From assembly GCA_004367505.1 (NCBI GenBank), contig SFCB01000290.1, positions 1-64,000 of the forward strand: a stretch of DNA of 64,000 bases. Direction: 5' to 3'. The stretch's first letter is position 1, and each line of letters starts with the position of its first letter. The DNA comes from Chloroflexi bacterium OHK40 (GTDB lineage: Bacteria > Chloroflexota > Chloroflexia > Chloroflexales > Chloroflexaceae). A model generated the notes under the pieces. It saw only the letters and a list, made by a program, of their open reading frames with translations. It did no database searches and was not told where the DNA came from. Position numbers and translations under genes: made by a program. This document shows, one piece after another, positions 38,905 through 49,244 of the stretch.

Positions 38905-39804
38905 ATGAAGCAACTCCTCCGTCTTCGCGGGGCCACAGCCCTGCCAGCTGGCGAGTCGGTCGAGGTGCAGCGCGGGCGCCTCAGGCTGAACCTGCGGCTG
39001 AAGTTCGGGCTGAGCATCCTGGCCTTTTTTATCGTCGCCAGCTTTACCCTGCCCTTCTTCACCGACGTCAACCCCGCCGAGCAGGGCACCTACCTGAAGA
39101 ACCTGCCGATGAGCTGGAAGCATCCGCTTGGCACCAATACGCAGGGCCAGAGCATCTTCTGGTACCTCGTCTTCGCGGTGCGCAACTCCCTGCTCCTCGG
39201 CATTGCGGTGGCCAGCTGCATCAGTGTGATCGCAACGCTGGTGGGCCTCAGCGCCGGTTACATCGGCGGTTGGTACGAGCGGCTCGTGATGCTGCTGATC
39301 GATGCGGTGATCACCATCCCGGTGCTGCCCATTCTGATTATCCTGGGCGCGCTGGTGCGCGGCAAGACCTCATTCTTCCTCGTCGGGCTGATCATCGTCT
39401 GTTTCGGGTGGGCCTGGGGCGCCCGCACGGTGCGCTCGCTTGCGCTCTCGCTACGCGAGCGTGAGTTTGTGAACATGGCCCGCTTCTCTGGCGCCAGTAC
39501 CTTCCAGATTATCACCCGCGAGATCTTCCCCTACGTTTACGCCTACATGGTCGTGAACTTCATCAACACCATCCTGTTCGCGATCAATACCGAAGCTGCT
39601 CTCGCCGTGCTCGGCCTCTCCAAAGTCGAGGTGCCAACGCTCGGCTCGATCCTCTTCTGGGCCCTGAACTACAACGCCCTCTTCATCGGCCAGCGCACAT
39701 GGGTGATCGCTCCGATCGTCGCCACTGTGCTCCTTTTCCTGGGTCTTTTCCTCACTTCCACCGGCTATAACGATCTCTTCGCCGCACGACGGGGGCGCGC
39801 ATGA
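38905..39804 (+). CDS. ABC transporter permease, DppC-like
   Basis: A 299-residue permease. The N-terminal region has LKFGLSILAFFIVASFTLPF, then the DppC-type signature HPLGTNTQGQSIFWYLVFAV at about residues 73-92. The EAA loop is LREREFVNMARFSGASTFQI with IITREIFPYVYAYMV. Its stop overlaps the next ATPase start (ATGA, 39801-39804). Confidence 0.93.
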   Translation: MKQLLRLRGATALPAGESVEVQRGRLRLNLRLKFGLSILAFFIVASFTLPFFTDVNPAEQGTYLKNLPMSWKHPLGTNTQGQSIFWYLVFAVRNSLLLGIAVASCISVIATLVGLSAGYIGGWYERLVMLLIDAVITIPVLPILIILGALVRGKTSFFLVGLIIVCFGWAWGARTVRSLALSLREREFVNMARFSGASTFQIITREIFPYVYAYMVVNFINTILFAINTEAALAVLGLSKVEVPTLGSILFWALNYNALFIGQRTWVIAPIVATVLLFLGLFLTSTGYNDLFAARRGRA

Positions 39805-40771
39805 TCAAGCTGAACAATATTGTCGCTACCTACACCACCCGGCGTGGCCAGGTGAATGCGGTAGACGGCGTGAGCCTGGAGATTCCCCGGGGAATTATCC
39901 TCGGCATTGCCGGCGAGTCGGGGTGCGGTAAGAGTACCCTGATGAAGGTGATCTACGGTGACATCGGCTATCCCCTCGCCCTGAGCAACGGCGGTGTTGA
40001 GTACGGCTTCGCAGACGAGAAGGGCCACCCCGTCACCAGCGCGACGATCCGCAAGCAGTGGTTCCGCCGTATCTCCTACATTCCCCAGAGCTCTATGAGC
40101 TCAATGAACCCTGTGGTGCGCATCCGCGAGCAGTTCGTAGATTTCCAGGGCCCTGGCCTGAACAAGGCGAAGGTGCTGGAGGAGGTGCGCGCATACATCA
40201 GGCAGCTCGATCTCCCCGCCGAAGCGATCGACGCCTACCCTCACCAACTCTCCGGCGGTATGCGCCAGCGGGTAATGGTGGCGATGGCAACCTTCTTTCA
40301 GCCCGATCTTATCCTTGCCGATGAGCCAACCACGGCCCTCGATGTGGTCGTGCAGAAGGGCATCCTGCTGCTACTGATGGAGCTGCAGGCAAAGATGCGG
40401 AATACGATCATCTTCGTCTCCCACGATATGGGTGTGCACTATCAGATCACCCACAAAATGCTGATTATGTACGCCGCCCGAGCCGTGGAGTACGGCGACT
40501 CGGAGGCGATCTTCAAGGCTCCACTGCATCCCTACACACGCATGCTGATCCGCTCGCTACCGACGATCGGCGATACCCAACTACGCGAGGGTGTGTCGGG
40601 CCGTCCGCCGAGCCTCTGGGAAAATCTCCAGGGCTGTCGCTTCGCTGCCCGCTGTCCCCTGGCCACCGAGCTCTGCCGTACCCGTGATCCGGCCTTCATC
40701 GAGCACCGCCCCGGGCAGTTCGCGGCCTGCCACTACCCTGGCGAGCAGTCCATCCCCCTGGAGGCCGCAGC

Positions 40772-40775
<4 letters not shown>
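39801..40775 (+). CDS. ABC transporter ATPase, DppD-like
   Basis: A 324-residue ATPase subunit. Walker A GIAGESGCGKSTLMK, Q-loop YIPQSSMSSMNPV, signature LSGGMRQRVMVAMA, Walker B LILADEPTTALD and H-loop FVSHDMGVH. The C-terminal oligopeptide/dipeptide extension carries the Cys-rich motif GCRFAARCPLATELC, seen in Dpp/Opp ATPases that bind an iron-sulfur cluster. The start overlaps the upstream permease and the stop overlaps the next ATPase. Confidence 0.95.
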
Positions 40776-41734
<959 letters not shown>

Positions 41735-41756
41735 CTTGCCTGAAGGAAGCCTAACA

Positions 41757-43256
41757 ATGACGTTCACCACCAATGGTGCGGAGATCGAGCAGTGGGATGT
41801 CTTCGAGTTGACGCTCCACGGGAGCGCCGAGGGCAATCCCTTCCTCGATGTGGCGCTCTCCGCCCGCTTCAGTTACAAGCACCGCACGATTGAAGTAGAC
41901 GGCTTCTACGACGGCGACGGTGTCTACAGGGTGCGCTTCATGCCCGACACGCCCGGCCCCTGGCGCTTCAGCACCCGCAGCAACCGCGAGGAGCTGAGCG
42001 GCCACGAGGGCGGCTTTAGCTGCGTTCCGGCCTCGGCCGGCAACCACGGCCCCGTGCGCGTGGTCAATACCTTCCACTTCGCCTACGCCGACGGCACGCC
42101 CTACAAGCAGATCGGCACCACCTGCTACGTCTGGAACCATCAGGGTGACGAACTGGAAGAGCAGACCCTCGCGACCCTGCGCGCTTCGCCCTTCAACAAG
42201 CTGCGCATGTGCGTCTTTCCCAAGCACTACGCCTACAACGAGAATGAGCCCGAGAGCTACCCTTTCCCCTGTCTCTCCAGGGGCAGTAGCAAATGGACCG
42301 GTAGCTGGAAGGTGGATGTGCAGGAGGGCTGGAGCTTCGACTTCACCCGCTTCGAGCCCGACTTCTTCCGCCACCTGGAACTGCGGGTGGGCCAGCTGCG
42401 CGACCTGGGTATCGAGGCTGATCTTATCCTTTTCCATCCCTACGACCGCTGGGGCTTCGCCACCATGGACGCCGCAACGGACGACCGCTACCTGCGCTAT
42501 GTGGTGGCGCGCCTGGCGGCCTACCGCAATGTGTGGTGGTCGCTGGCCAACGAGTTTGATTTCATGCACACGAAGCACATGGCCGATTGGGACCGCTTCT
42601 TCCGCATCGTGCAGGAGAGCGACCCCTACGGACACCTGCGTTCCATCCACAACGGCCACGTGCTCTACGACCACAGCAAGCCCTGGGTGACCCACCAGAG
42701 TATCCAGCGCCACGACCTGAGCCAGGTGAAGCTCTGGCGAGAGCAGCACGGCAAGCCGGTGGTGGTGGACGAGTGCTGCTACGAGGGTAATATCTGGCAG
42801 TTCTGGGGCAACATCTCGGCCCAGGAGCTGGTGCATCGCTTCTGGCTCGGCACAGCCAACGGCGGCTATGTGGGCCACGGCGAGACCTACGAACACCCCG
42901 ACGACATCCTCTGGTGGGCCAAGGGCGGCGTGCTGCACGGCGAGAGCGCCCCGCGCCTGGCCTTCCTGCGACGCATCCTGGAGGAGGGGCCTGCCGAGGG
43001 CCTCGAGCCAGCGGCGGAGGTGGCACGCTGGCTGCCTGTAGCGGGCAAGCACCACACCTATTACCTGGCCTACTTCGGGGTGCACCAACCCGCGCAGGTG
43101 AGCTTCAGCTTGCCCGACGGCGAACGCTACCGCGCCGAGATCATCGACACATGGGCGATGACGGTAACACCAGTGGCGGAACCGGTGGTAGGTGGCACAC
43201 CACTGCGGCTGCCCGGCAGGCCGTATCATGCGGTGGTCCTCCGCCGGATCCTCTGA
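41757..43256 (+). CDS. DUF5060-type glycoside hydrolase (DUF4038/DUF5605-like)
   Basis: A 499-residue intracellular hydrolase from ATG 41757 with GAAGGAAG upstream. The N-terminal DUF5060 beta-sandwich covers residues 8-85 ([31 protein letters not shown]). The TIM barrel follows ([31 protein letters not shown]) with a probable acid/base Glu in [11 protein letters not shown] and nucleophile Glu in [13 protein letters not shown]-terminal DUF5605-like beta domain closes it. It is cotranscribed with the importer and the isomerase, so it probably trims the imported oligosaccharide. Confidence 0.88.
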   Translation: MTFTTNGAEIEQWDVFELTLHGSAEGNPFLDVALSARFSYKHRTIEVDGFYDGDGVYRVRFMPDTPGPWRFSTRSNREELSGHEGGFSCVPASAGNHGPVRVVNTFHFAYADGTPYKQIGTTCYVWNHQGDELEEQTLATLRASPFNKLRMCVFPKHYAYNENEPESYPFPCLSRGSSKWTGSWKVDVQEGWSFDFTRFEPDFFRHLELRVGQLRDLGIEADLILFHPYDRWGFATMDAATDDRYLRYVVARLAAYRNVWWSLANEFDFMHTKHMADWDRFFRIVQESDPYGHLRSIHNGHVLYDHSKPWVTHQSIQRHDLSQVKLWREQHGKPVVVDECCYEGNIWQFWGNISAQELVHRFWLGTANGGYVGHGETYEHPDDILWWAKGGVLHGESAPRLAFLRRILEEGPAEGLEPAAEVARWLPVAGKHHTYYLAYFGVHQPAQVSFSLPDGERYRAEIIDTWAMTVTPVAEPVVGGTPLRLPGRPYHAVVLRRIL

Positions 43257-43282
43257 TATAGCAACAACACCAGGAGGTCCCC

Positions 43283-44692
43283 ATGGCACGCGCGACTCTC
43301 GGCGTGATCCTCGGCAACCGTGATTTCTTTCCCGACCGGCTCATCAGCGAAGCGCGCCGGGATCTGGTCGCCCTCTTCGAGGAGCTTGACATCGAGGCAG
43401 TACTACTCGAAGAACATGACACCAAGCTTGGATCCGTCGAGACCTTCCAGCACGCCCGCCGCTGCGCCGACCTGTTCCGCCAGCACCGTGACAGGATCGA
43501 GGGTGTGCTCGTCTGTTTGCCCAACTTCGGCGACGAGAAGGGCGTGGCCGACACCCTGCGCATGGCCGATCTCGGTGTGCCAGTGCTCGTACAGGGCTAC
43601 CCCGACGACCTGGACCAGCTGAGTGTCGAGCGACGCCGCGACGCCTTCTGCGGCAAGATCTCCGTCTGTAATAACCTGCGACAGTACGGCATCCCTTTCA
43701 GCCTCACCGAGGAGCATACCGTTCACCCCCTCTCGGATAGCTTCAAGGCCGACCTGAAGAAGTTCATCGGCATCTGCAAGGTGAAGGGTGGGATGAAAGG
43801 TCTGCGGCTTGGCGCGGTGGGCGCTCGCCCCGGTAATTTCAATACCGTGCGCTACAGCGAGAAATTGCTGGAGCAGGCCGGGATCACCGTAGTGACGGTC
43901 GACTTCTCGGAGATCCTTGGCAACGCTCAGCGCTTCAGCGATGATCACCCACGAGTGAGCGACAAACTCCGCGAGATCCAGGCTTACGCGCGTCACGGCA
44001 GCGTACCGACCAGGAAGATGGTGCTGATGGCGAAGCTCGGTCTCGCCCTGGGCGACTGGATGGCGGCCAATGAGATCAAGGCCACCGCGCTCCAGTGCTG
44101 GACGTCGCTCCAGCAGAACTATGGCGTCAACGCCTGCACGATCATGAGCATGATGAGCGAGAACCTGCTACCGAGCGCCTGCGAGGTCGATATCACCGGC
44201 GTGCTGGCGATGTACGCCCTGCAGCTGGCATCGGGTACGCCAAGCGCACTCGTCGACTGGAACAACAACTACGCTGGCGACCCCAATAAGTGCGTCTTCT
44301 TCCATTGTGGCAACTGGGCCAGGAGCTTCCTGCCTGATATCGAGATCTCGGTGGCGCCCATCCTCGGTTCGACACTCGGCGTTGAGAACACCTACGGCGC
44401 CCTGGCCGGCCGCACACCCGCCGGGCCGATGAGCTTCGCCCGCATCAGCACCGATGACCGCGAGGGCCGTATCAGGGCCTACGTCGGCGAGGGGCGCTTC
44501 ACCGATGATCCGTTGCAAACCTTCGGTAATCGCGCAGTGGTAGAGGTTCCCGGCCTCCAGAAGTTGATGAAGTATATCTGCAAGCAGGGCTTCGAGCATC
44601 ACGTCGCGATGAGTGGCGCGCATGTCGCCGATGTGCTGGTGGAGGCCTTTGAGAACTACCTCGGCTGGGAGACGTACCACCACCAGGGGTAG
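43283..44692 (+). CDS. L-fucose/L-arabinose isomerase-family protein
   Basis: A 469-residue aldose-ketose isomerase candidate; AGGAGG lies 6 nt before ATG 43283. The N-terminal Rossmann-like half ([38 protein letters not shown]) and the C-terminal FucI-type half ([40 protein letters not shown]) are both present. Conserved Glu, Asp and His in these segments are the expected Mn2+ ligands. It is shorter than FucI (about 590). As the only isomerase in the regulon, it probably makes the ketose phosphorylated by the FGGY kinase. The substrate cannot be read from sequence. Confidence 0.88.
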   Translation: MARATLGVILGNRDFFPDRLISEARRDLVALFEELDIEAVLLEEHDTKLGSVETFQHARRCADLFRQHRDRIEGVLVCLPNFGDEKGVADTLRMADLGVPVLVQGYPDDLDQLSVERRRDAFCGKISVCNNLRQYGIPFSLTEEHTVHPLSDSFKADLKKFIGICKVKGGMKGLRLGAVGARPGNFNTVRYSEKLLEQAGITVVTVDFSEILGNAQRFSDDHPRVSDKLREIQAYARHGSVPTRKMVLMAKLGLALGDWMAANEIKATALQCWTSLQQNYGVNACTIMSMMSENLLPSACEVDITGVLAMYALQLASGTPSALVDWNNNYAGDPNKCVFFHCGNWARSFLPDIEISVAPILGSTLGVENTYGALAGRTPAGPMSFARISTDDREGRIRAYVGEGRFTDDPLQTFGNRAVVEVPGLQKLMKYICKQGFEHHVAMSGAHVADVLVEAFENYLGWETYHHQG

Positions 44693-44721
44693 GTCATCCC
44701 CCACAGCCGCCCGACAACCAC

Positions 44722-44750
44722 GACGGCCCCTCCGTGTTGGAGGGGCCGTC
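44722..44750. terminator. Intrinsic-type hairpin between isomerase gene and tRNA-Cys
   Basis: A perfect 12-bp stem (GACGGCCCCTCC/GGAGGGGCCGTC) with loop GTGTT, 30 bp after the isomerase stop. It lacks a clear T-run on the plus strand (TGCTCGTG follows), but its stability and place between convergent units support a bidirectional terminator role. Confidence 0.75.
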
Positions 44751-44777
44751 TGCTCGTGCTGGATCGTAGCGCCTGAA

Positions 44778-44852
44778 TGGAGGCGACGGCGGGAATCGAA
44801 CCCGCGAATGGCGGTTTTGCAGACCGCTGCATTACCACTTTGCTACGTCGCC
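44778..44852 (-). tRNA. tRNA-Cys (anticodon GCA), CCA encoded
   Basis: The minus strand folds as a full cloverleaf of 75 nt. The acceptor stem GGCGACG pairs with CGTCGCC, followed by the discriminator T and an encoded CCA. The anticodon loop is CTGCAAA with GCA, flanked by GCGGT/ACCGC, and the T arm is CGCGG-GTTCGAT-CCCGC. Length and all invariant positions fit tRNA-Cys. Confidence 0.97.
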
Positions 44853-44864
44853 GCGCTGGGCCGC

Positions 44865-44893
44865 ATTGTAGCACGGGAGCCCGGGCCGCGCAA
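44865..44893 (-). promoter_or_regulatory. Promoter of tRNA-Cys
   Basis: On the minus strand TTGCGC (44888-44893), a 17-bp spacer and TACAAT (44865-44870). This places the start about 6 nt before the tRNA 5' end, which fits a short-leader tRNA transcript. Confidence 0.65.
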
Positions 44894-45042
44894 GGCGGGG
44901 GCAGGCACCAGCGCCGGGGTGCCTGCGGGTGTCCCCACGCTAGCGGGATCCCGGCAAGCGTACCAGCGCGGAGCCTGCGTGGGGAGGGGCTCCGCGCCAG
45001 TGGGCTTCTCCTCCGCGCAATAGTCGCGGGCGCCAGGGCCCC

Positions 45043-45273
45043 TCAGCTCGGGCGGTCGGGCGGCGGGAGCGTGACCGAACGCTCCTCCTCGACGGCCACC
45101 ACCCCCACGACACGCCGCAACTCCTCCAGTCTACCCGCCTCGATCCGCCCGGTAACGACCCCGAGCGGCTCCAGCCGCCGCTCCACGCTGAGGCCGGCCC
45201 GCTCACAGGCGCCAACAGTTGCCTCGTAGGGCTCCGTCGCCCCCAGCGTGACCACAACGCTGATCTCCGCCAT
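45043..45273 (-). CDS. Small protein resembling a stand-alone subtilase propeptide/inhibitor
   Basis: 76 residues from ATG 45273 with AGGAGG 8 nt upstream; the frame continues upstream into the protease gene but without an initiation signal. The sequence (MAEISVVVTLGATEPYEATV; VTGRIEAGRLEELRRVVGVV; AVEEERSVTLPPPD) has the beta-alpha-beta-beta-alpha-beta layout of inhibitor I9 propeptides, where the last strand enters the protease active site. It lies 59 bp downstream of a subtilisin-like gene on the same strand. Function as chaperone or inhibitor of that protease is inferred. Confidence 0.75.
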   Translation of the reverse strand: MAEISVVVTLGATEPYEATVGACERAGLSVERRLEPLGVVTGRIEAGRLEELRRVVGVVAVEEERSVTLPPPDRPS

Positions 45274-45332
45274 GTGCGCACCTCCTGTGGCGCCGCGCCC
45301 ATCGGCTGGCTCCTCACGGTAGCGTACCACGC

Positions 45333-46637
45333 TCAGGGCGCCTGCACCAGCCCCGCGCCAATGTCGCGGGCGGGCTGGGCCAGCCTGCGAGCAGACTGGA
45401 GCAGCAGCCAGCCGAGGGGCCCCCCGCGCATCGCCGGGTTGGCCTCCAGCAGTAGCGCGGCGATCCCGGCGACGTGTGGCGTGGCCATGCTCGTGCCCCG
45501 CAGGCGGATGTAGCGCTCGCCGTGGGGCCAACTCGAGAGCACGCCCACCCCGGGCGCCGCAAGGTCGATCTGGCCGCCCTGACCGGCGAGCCCTCCACAG
45601 GAGAAGGATGCCACCGCGAGCTGCTGATCGAGCGCGCCGACCGCGATGATCGAGGGGCAGTTGGCGGGGTGGCCAACAGGGTTGATCCGCGCCGGGCGCG
45701 CGCTCTCGTTCCCCGCCGCAGCGATGATCAGGCTGCCCCGAGCGAGCAGACGCCTGGCCACCGTCTCGTAGACCACCGAGAAGCTCTGACCGAGCTGGGC
45801 CGCCGCGCCGAGCGACATCGAGATGATCGCACAACCGTTGCCGAGAGCCCAGTTGATCCCGGCCAGAATCCCGCCGTCGCTCCCGCTCCCCTGGTTGCTT
45901 AGCACCTTGCCCGCGTAGAGCTCCGCCCCATAGGCGACCCCGTAGCGCGGTGCACGGGCGGGCCTGAGCGGGCCGCAGGCCGTGCCAATGCAGTGCGTGC
46001 CGTGCCCGTGGGCGTCCTGCACATCCTCTCCGGCGATGAACGAGGCGGTGGCGATCGGCCGGGTGAGAAAATCGGGGTGAGTCAGATCGATCCCGGTATC
46101 GAGCACGGCGAGGCGCACCCCCCTGCCGCTGTACTGCGAGCGGTGCGCGCCCGTGGCCTGAAGGCCCCAGGTATACTCCGTCTCCACCAGGGGCGGCTGC
46201 TCGGCCACGCTCGCCCGCAGGCTCGCCTGCTCGGCCAGAACCCGCTCCACCGCCTGGCTTACGCCGTCGCGGTAGCCGCGCAGGTAGCTGGCCAGGCCCC
46301 CGTCGTCCGCGATCGCGTGGACCATCCGCTCCGGCTCGACAACGATGATCCCCCCCGCGCGCTCCGCCGCCCCACCGAGCGCCCGGGTCTGCTCCGGGTC
46401 ACCCGCGAACACCGCGACACCCAGTTCGGCGAAGACGACGCTGGCGCCTGCGGCGAGCGCCGCCGCGACATCCTGGGGCGCGTCGCTCGCGCTGACCGCG
46501 CTCATCGAAACGCCCGTAGCGTCGTTGACCCCACGCGCGGCCTCATCCACGGCATCCTGGTCCATCAGGACGAGATAGCGTCCGGTCGTCTCCGGCGCGC
46601 GAGCGATTGCGCCGCTCAAGGTTCCATCCTGCTCCAT
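45333..46637 (-). CDS. Subtilisin-like serine protease (S8)
   Basis: A 434-residue protease from ATG 46637 with AGGAGG 8 nt upstream. Residues 1-135 form an N-terminal region with YLVLMDQDAVDEAARGVND that may replace a classical propeptide. The catalytic domain has Asp in LAVLDTGIDLTHPDF, His in HGHGTHCIGTACG, the oxyanion Asn in IIAAAGNESARP and Ser in LRGTSMATPHVAGIAALLLE. No signal peptide is recognisable, so it may be cytoplasmic or use another route. The small I9-like gene follows directly. Confidence 0.95.
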   Translation of the reverse strand: MEQDGTLSGAIARAPETTGRYLVLMDQDAVDEAARGVNDATGVSMSAVSASDAPQDVAAALAAGASVVFAELGVAVFAGDPEQTRALGGAAERAGGIIVVEPERMVHAIADDGGLASYLRGYRDGVSQAVERVLAEQASLRASVAEQPPLVETEYTWGLQATGAHRSQYSGRGVRLAVLDTGIDLTHPDFLTRPIATASFIAGEDVQDAHGHGTHCIGTACGPLRPARAPRYGVAYGAELYAGKVLSNQGSGSDGGILAGINWALGNGCAIISMSLGAAAQLGQSFSVVYETVARRLLARGSLIIAAAGNESARPARINPVGHPANCPSIIAVGALDQQLAVASFSCGGLAGQGGQIDLAAPGVGVLSSWPHGERYIRLRGTSMATPHVAGIAALLLEANPAMRGGPLGWLLLQSARRLAQPARDIGAGLVQAP

Positions 46638-46943
46638 AGCCTGATCCTCCTGGCCCCGCGCCACCACAGGCGACGAGGCGATGCATCAAGGGGCGCGGCG
46701 CGTTGCCTCTGTACGTGCGTCGTCCTGCCGCGCTGCGTCCCCAGGCGGCGCCAGATGCGCCGTGCGGCTCGCTCCTAAAAGAGCGTGCGGCAGCACGTTT
46801 CTTGTGCGATCCCGGCGGCCTGCGTCCGGCGTCAGATGCGGTATCATAGCCGGTGCCGCGCGCCGCCGAGCCTGCCCGGAGCGGGGCCGGCTAGCTTGTG
46901 GGGCGCCAGCCCGCCCTGCCCGCGCCATGACTACAGGAGAGGC
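46638..46943. other. Divergent intergenic region
   Basis: This 306-bp gap holds the upstream regions of the minus-strand protease and the plus-strand oxidoreductase. TATCAT near 46851 is a weak -10 candidate for the oxidoreductase, without a recognisable -35. No other gene or repeat is seen. Confidence 0.35.
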
Positions 46944-47996
46944 ATGACACCGCTGCGCATCGTTCAGGTGGGGATGGGCCGCTGGGGCCGCGATTGGGCC
47001 AGGCTCCTCTCCCAGCACCCCGAGCTCGTCCAGCCCGTCGCCTATGTCGATCTCGCGCCCGCCATGCTCGCGCAGCTCCAGGCCGACAACGGCGTGGACG
47101 CCGAGCGCTGCTTCCTCTCCCTTGCCGACGCACTCCAGGCCGTCGACGCCGATGCCGTGCTCATTACCACGGCGCTCGGCGGCCACGTCCCCACGGCGCT
47201 TGAGGCCCTGGAGGCCGGCAAGCACGTCCTGGTGGAGAAGCCCTTTGCCCCATCGCTGGCGGAAGGGCGTCGTGTCGTGGAGCTCGCGGCCAGACGCGGC
47301 CTCACCTTGATGGTCAGCCAGAACTACCGCTTCTTCCCCGCCGCCCGGACGGTCGCCGCCCTGATCCGCGAGGGTTCGCTCGGGCCAGTGGGCGGAGTGA
47401 GCATCCACTTCCGCAAGTACGCCAACGCCGCCCCACCGGGAACCAACTGGCACTATCAGCTCCGCCAGCCCCTGCTCGAAGATATGTCGATCCACCACTT
47501 CGACCTGATGCGCTTCGTGCTCGGCCATGAGCCGCAGGTGGTGACATGCCATGCCTGGAACCCGCCCTGGAGCAACTTTCGCGACCCGGCGAGCGCCGCC
47601 GCCATCATCCGCTTCACCGGCGGGGCCGTCGTCGATTACCGCGGGAGCTGGGTAAGCACCGGCGTGCCGACGCTCTGGTCCGGCGATTGGCAGATCGAGT
47701 GCGCAGAGGGGGTGATCTCCTGGAGCAGCCGCGATGACAGCGGCACCGCATCCGACGCCGTGACCATTCGGATGCGTGGTAAGCGCTCGCGGCGCGTGCC
47801 GCTACCGGAGCTGCTCTACCCCGATCGGGTGGGCGTGGTAGAGGCGTTTGCCACGGCCATCCGTGACCGCAGCGAGCCTCAGACAAGTGGCCGCGACAAC
47901 CTCGGCAGCCTGGCCCTGATGTTCGCCGCAATCGAGTCCGCCAGGTGTGGCCTCCCGCAGACGCTCAACACCCACCCTGGCACGCTTTCGGCGTAG
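46944..47996 (+). CDS. Gfo/Idh/MocA-family oxidoreductase
   Basis: A 350-residue NAD(P)-dependent sugar oxidoreductase. The start at 46944 has AGGAGAGG upstream and begins at the Rossmann fold (LRIVQVGMGRWGRDWARLL). The EKP signature is HVLVEKPFAPSLAEG, and MVSQNYRFFPA follows. The catalytic-domain segment DMSIHHFDLMRFVLG carries the usual His/Asp pair. A ThuA-like gene follows in the same direction, a common partnership in disaccharide or inositol-like sugar oxidation. The substrate is unknown. Confidence 0.92.
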   Translation: MTPLRIVQVGMGRWGRDWARLLSQHPELVQPVAYVDLAPAMLAQLQADNGVDAERCFLSLADALQAVDADAVLITTALGGHVPTALEALEAGKHVLVEKPFAPSLAEGRRVVELAARRGLTLMVSQNYRFFPAARTVAALIREGSLGPVGGVSIHFRKYANAAPPGTNWHYQLRQPLLEDMSIHHFDLMRFVLGHEPQVVTCHAWNPPWSNFRDPASAAAIIRFTGGAVVDYRGSWVSTGVPTLWSGDWQIECAEGVISWSSRDDSGTASDAVTIRMRGKRSRRVPLPELLYPDRVGVVEAFATAIRDRSEPQTSGRDNLGSLALMFAAIESARCGLPQTLNTHPGTLSA

Positions 47997-48031
47997 GGAT
48001 CGTAGCAATCGATGTGAGGGCCACGCACTGG

Positions 48032-48087
48032 CTCAGCTCCCAGCGCCACACAGCCCCGGGTGGGGTTTGTAGCGCTCTGGAGCTGAG
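48032..48087. terminator. Long inverted repeat after the oxidoreductase gene
   Basis: CTCAGCTCC (48032-48040) pairs with GGAGCTGAG (48079-48087), extended by AGCGC/GCGCT after small mismatches, around a GC-rich loop. It lies 36 bp after the oxidoreductase stop and before the ThuA-like gene. It may terminate or attenuate transcription between the two. Confidence 0.5.
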
Positions 48088-48217
48088 GCCGGATCACACG
48101 AGGCCGCCATTGGCATCAAGGCGCAGGAACCAGGAGCCCTGCGCCACCGCCTGAGGATGCGGCGCCAAACGCACGGTACAGCGCCGCGAAAGATTCTACC
48201 TCCAGGGAGCAGAACCC

Positions 48218-48943
48218 ATGACCACACCAGTACGCGTGACCGTCTGGAACGAGTATCGCCACGAGCGCCGCGACCCGAAGGTTGCCGCGATCTACCCCGA
48301 CGGCATCCACACCACGATCGCGGCCGGGCTACGCGAGCACGGGCTTGAGGCCCGCACGGCGACGCTCGATGAGCCGGAGCACGGCCTCACCGACGAGGTG
48401 CTGAACACCACCGATGTGCTGATCTGGTGGGGTCACAGTGCCCACGGCGAAGTTGCTGACGACGTGGTAGCCCGGGTGCAGCAGCGTGTCCTCGCCGGGA
48501 TGGGGCTGATCGTGCTGCACTCCGGCCACTTCTCGAAGATCTTCAGGGCCCTGATGGGCACGAGCTGCGACCTGAAATGGCGCGAGGGCAACGACCGCGA
48601 GCTGCTCTGGGTAGTGGCGCCAGGGCATCCCATCGCCGAGGGCCTCGGTGAACTGATCATGCTCGACCAGGAGGAGATGTACGGCGAGCACTTCGACATC
48701 CCACCCCCGGAGACGCTCGTGTTTATCAGTTGGTTCAGTGGCGGCGAGGTGTTCCGCAGCGGCGCCTGCTACACGCGCGGCGCCGGGCGCATCTTCTACT
48801 TCCGCCCCGGCCACGAGACCCACCCGACCTACCACCACCCCGAGGTGCAGCGGGTGATCGCCAATGCGGCCCGCTGGGCCGCCCCAGGGTACGTCGCCAC
48901 GCGATCGTATGGCAACCGGCCCCCCCACGTCCCCGGCTCCTGA
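48218..48943 (+). CDS. ThuA-like (glutamine amidotransferase-fold) protein
   Basis: 241 residues of the ThuA family, which share a class I amidotransferase-like fold without the catalytic Cys. Recognisable segments are [60 protein letters not shown] and [20 protein letters not shown]. ThuA proteins act with Gfo/Idh oxidoreductases in trehalose and related sugar utilisation. The upstream oxidoreductase fits that pattern despite the 221-bp gap. Confidence 0.92.
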   Translation: MTTPVRVTVWNEYRHERRDPKVAAIYPDGIHTTIAAGLREHGLEARTATLDEPEHGLTDEVLNTTDVLIWWGHSAHGEVADDVVARVQQRVLAGMGLIVLHSGHFSKIFRALMGTSCDLKWREGNDRELLWVVAPGHPIAEGLGELIMLDQEEMYGEHFDIPPPETLVFISWFSGGEVFRSGACYTRGAGRIFYFRPGHETHPTYHHPEVQRVIANAARWAAPGYVATRSYGNRPPHVPGS

Positions 48944-49244
48944 TCGTAGCCACATCTCTTTCCCGGTACCGCGCCGGGGGCATGACATGTGTTCCTGCCC
49001 CCAGTGGGCAGAACGGTACAGCAATCCTAGGCTGGCGCCCCTTTGCCCCAGGGGTCTGCCGGATGGCCCTGCACCCCTGTCCGCTATCCCCTGTGCGCTC
49101 CCCTGTCCCCGCCAGGCCGTTGCCTGGCGCGGCCAAGTTTTCTGGTGCTGCCACCCGGTAGCCGCTTCACCCATCGGCCACTAGTCGCCGCCAGAGCGCA
49201 GTGCTAGAATAAGCGCCAACAGGCCACAGCCCTACGGAGGCCCC
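48944..49244. other. Intergenic region with a hairpin (48976-49002)
   Basis: GGGGGCA (48976-48982) pairs with TGCCCCC (48996-49002) around a 13-nt loop, 32 bp after the ThuA-like stop, and probably ends that transcript. TAGAAT at about 49204 is a weak -10 candidate for the transporter gene. No coding sequence is supported. Confidence 0.45.
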
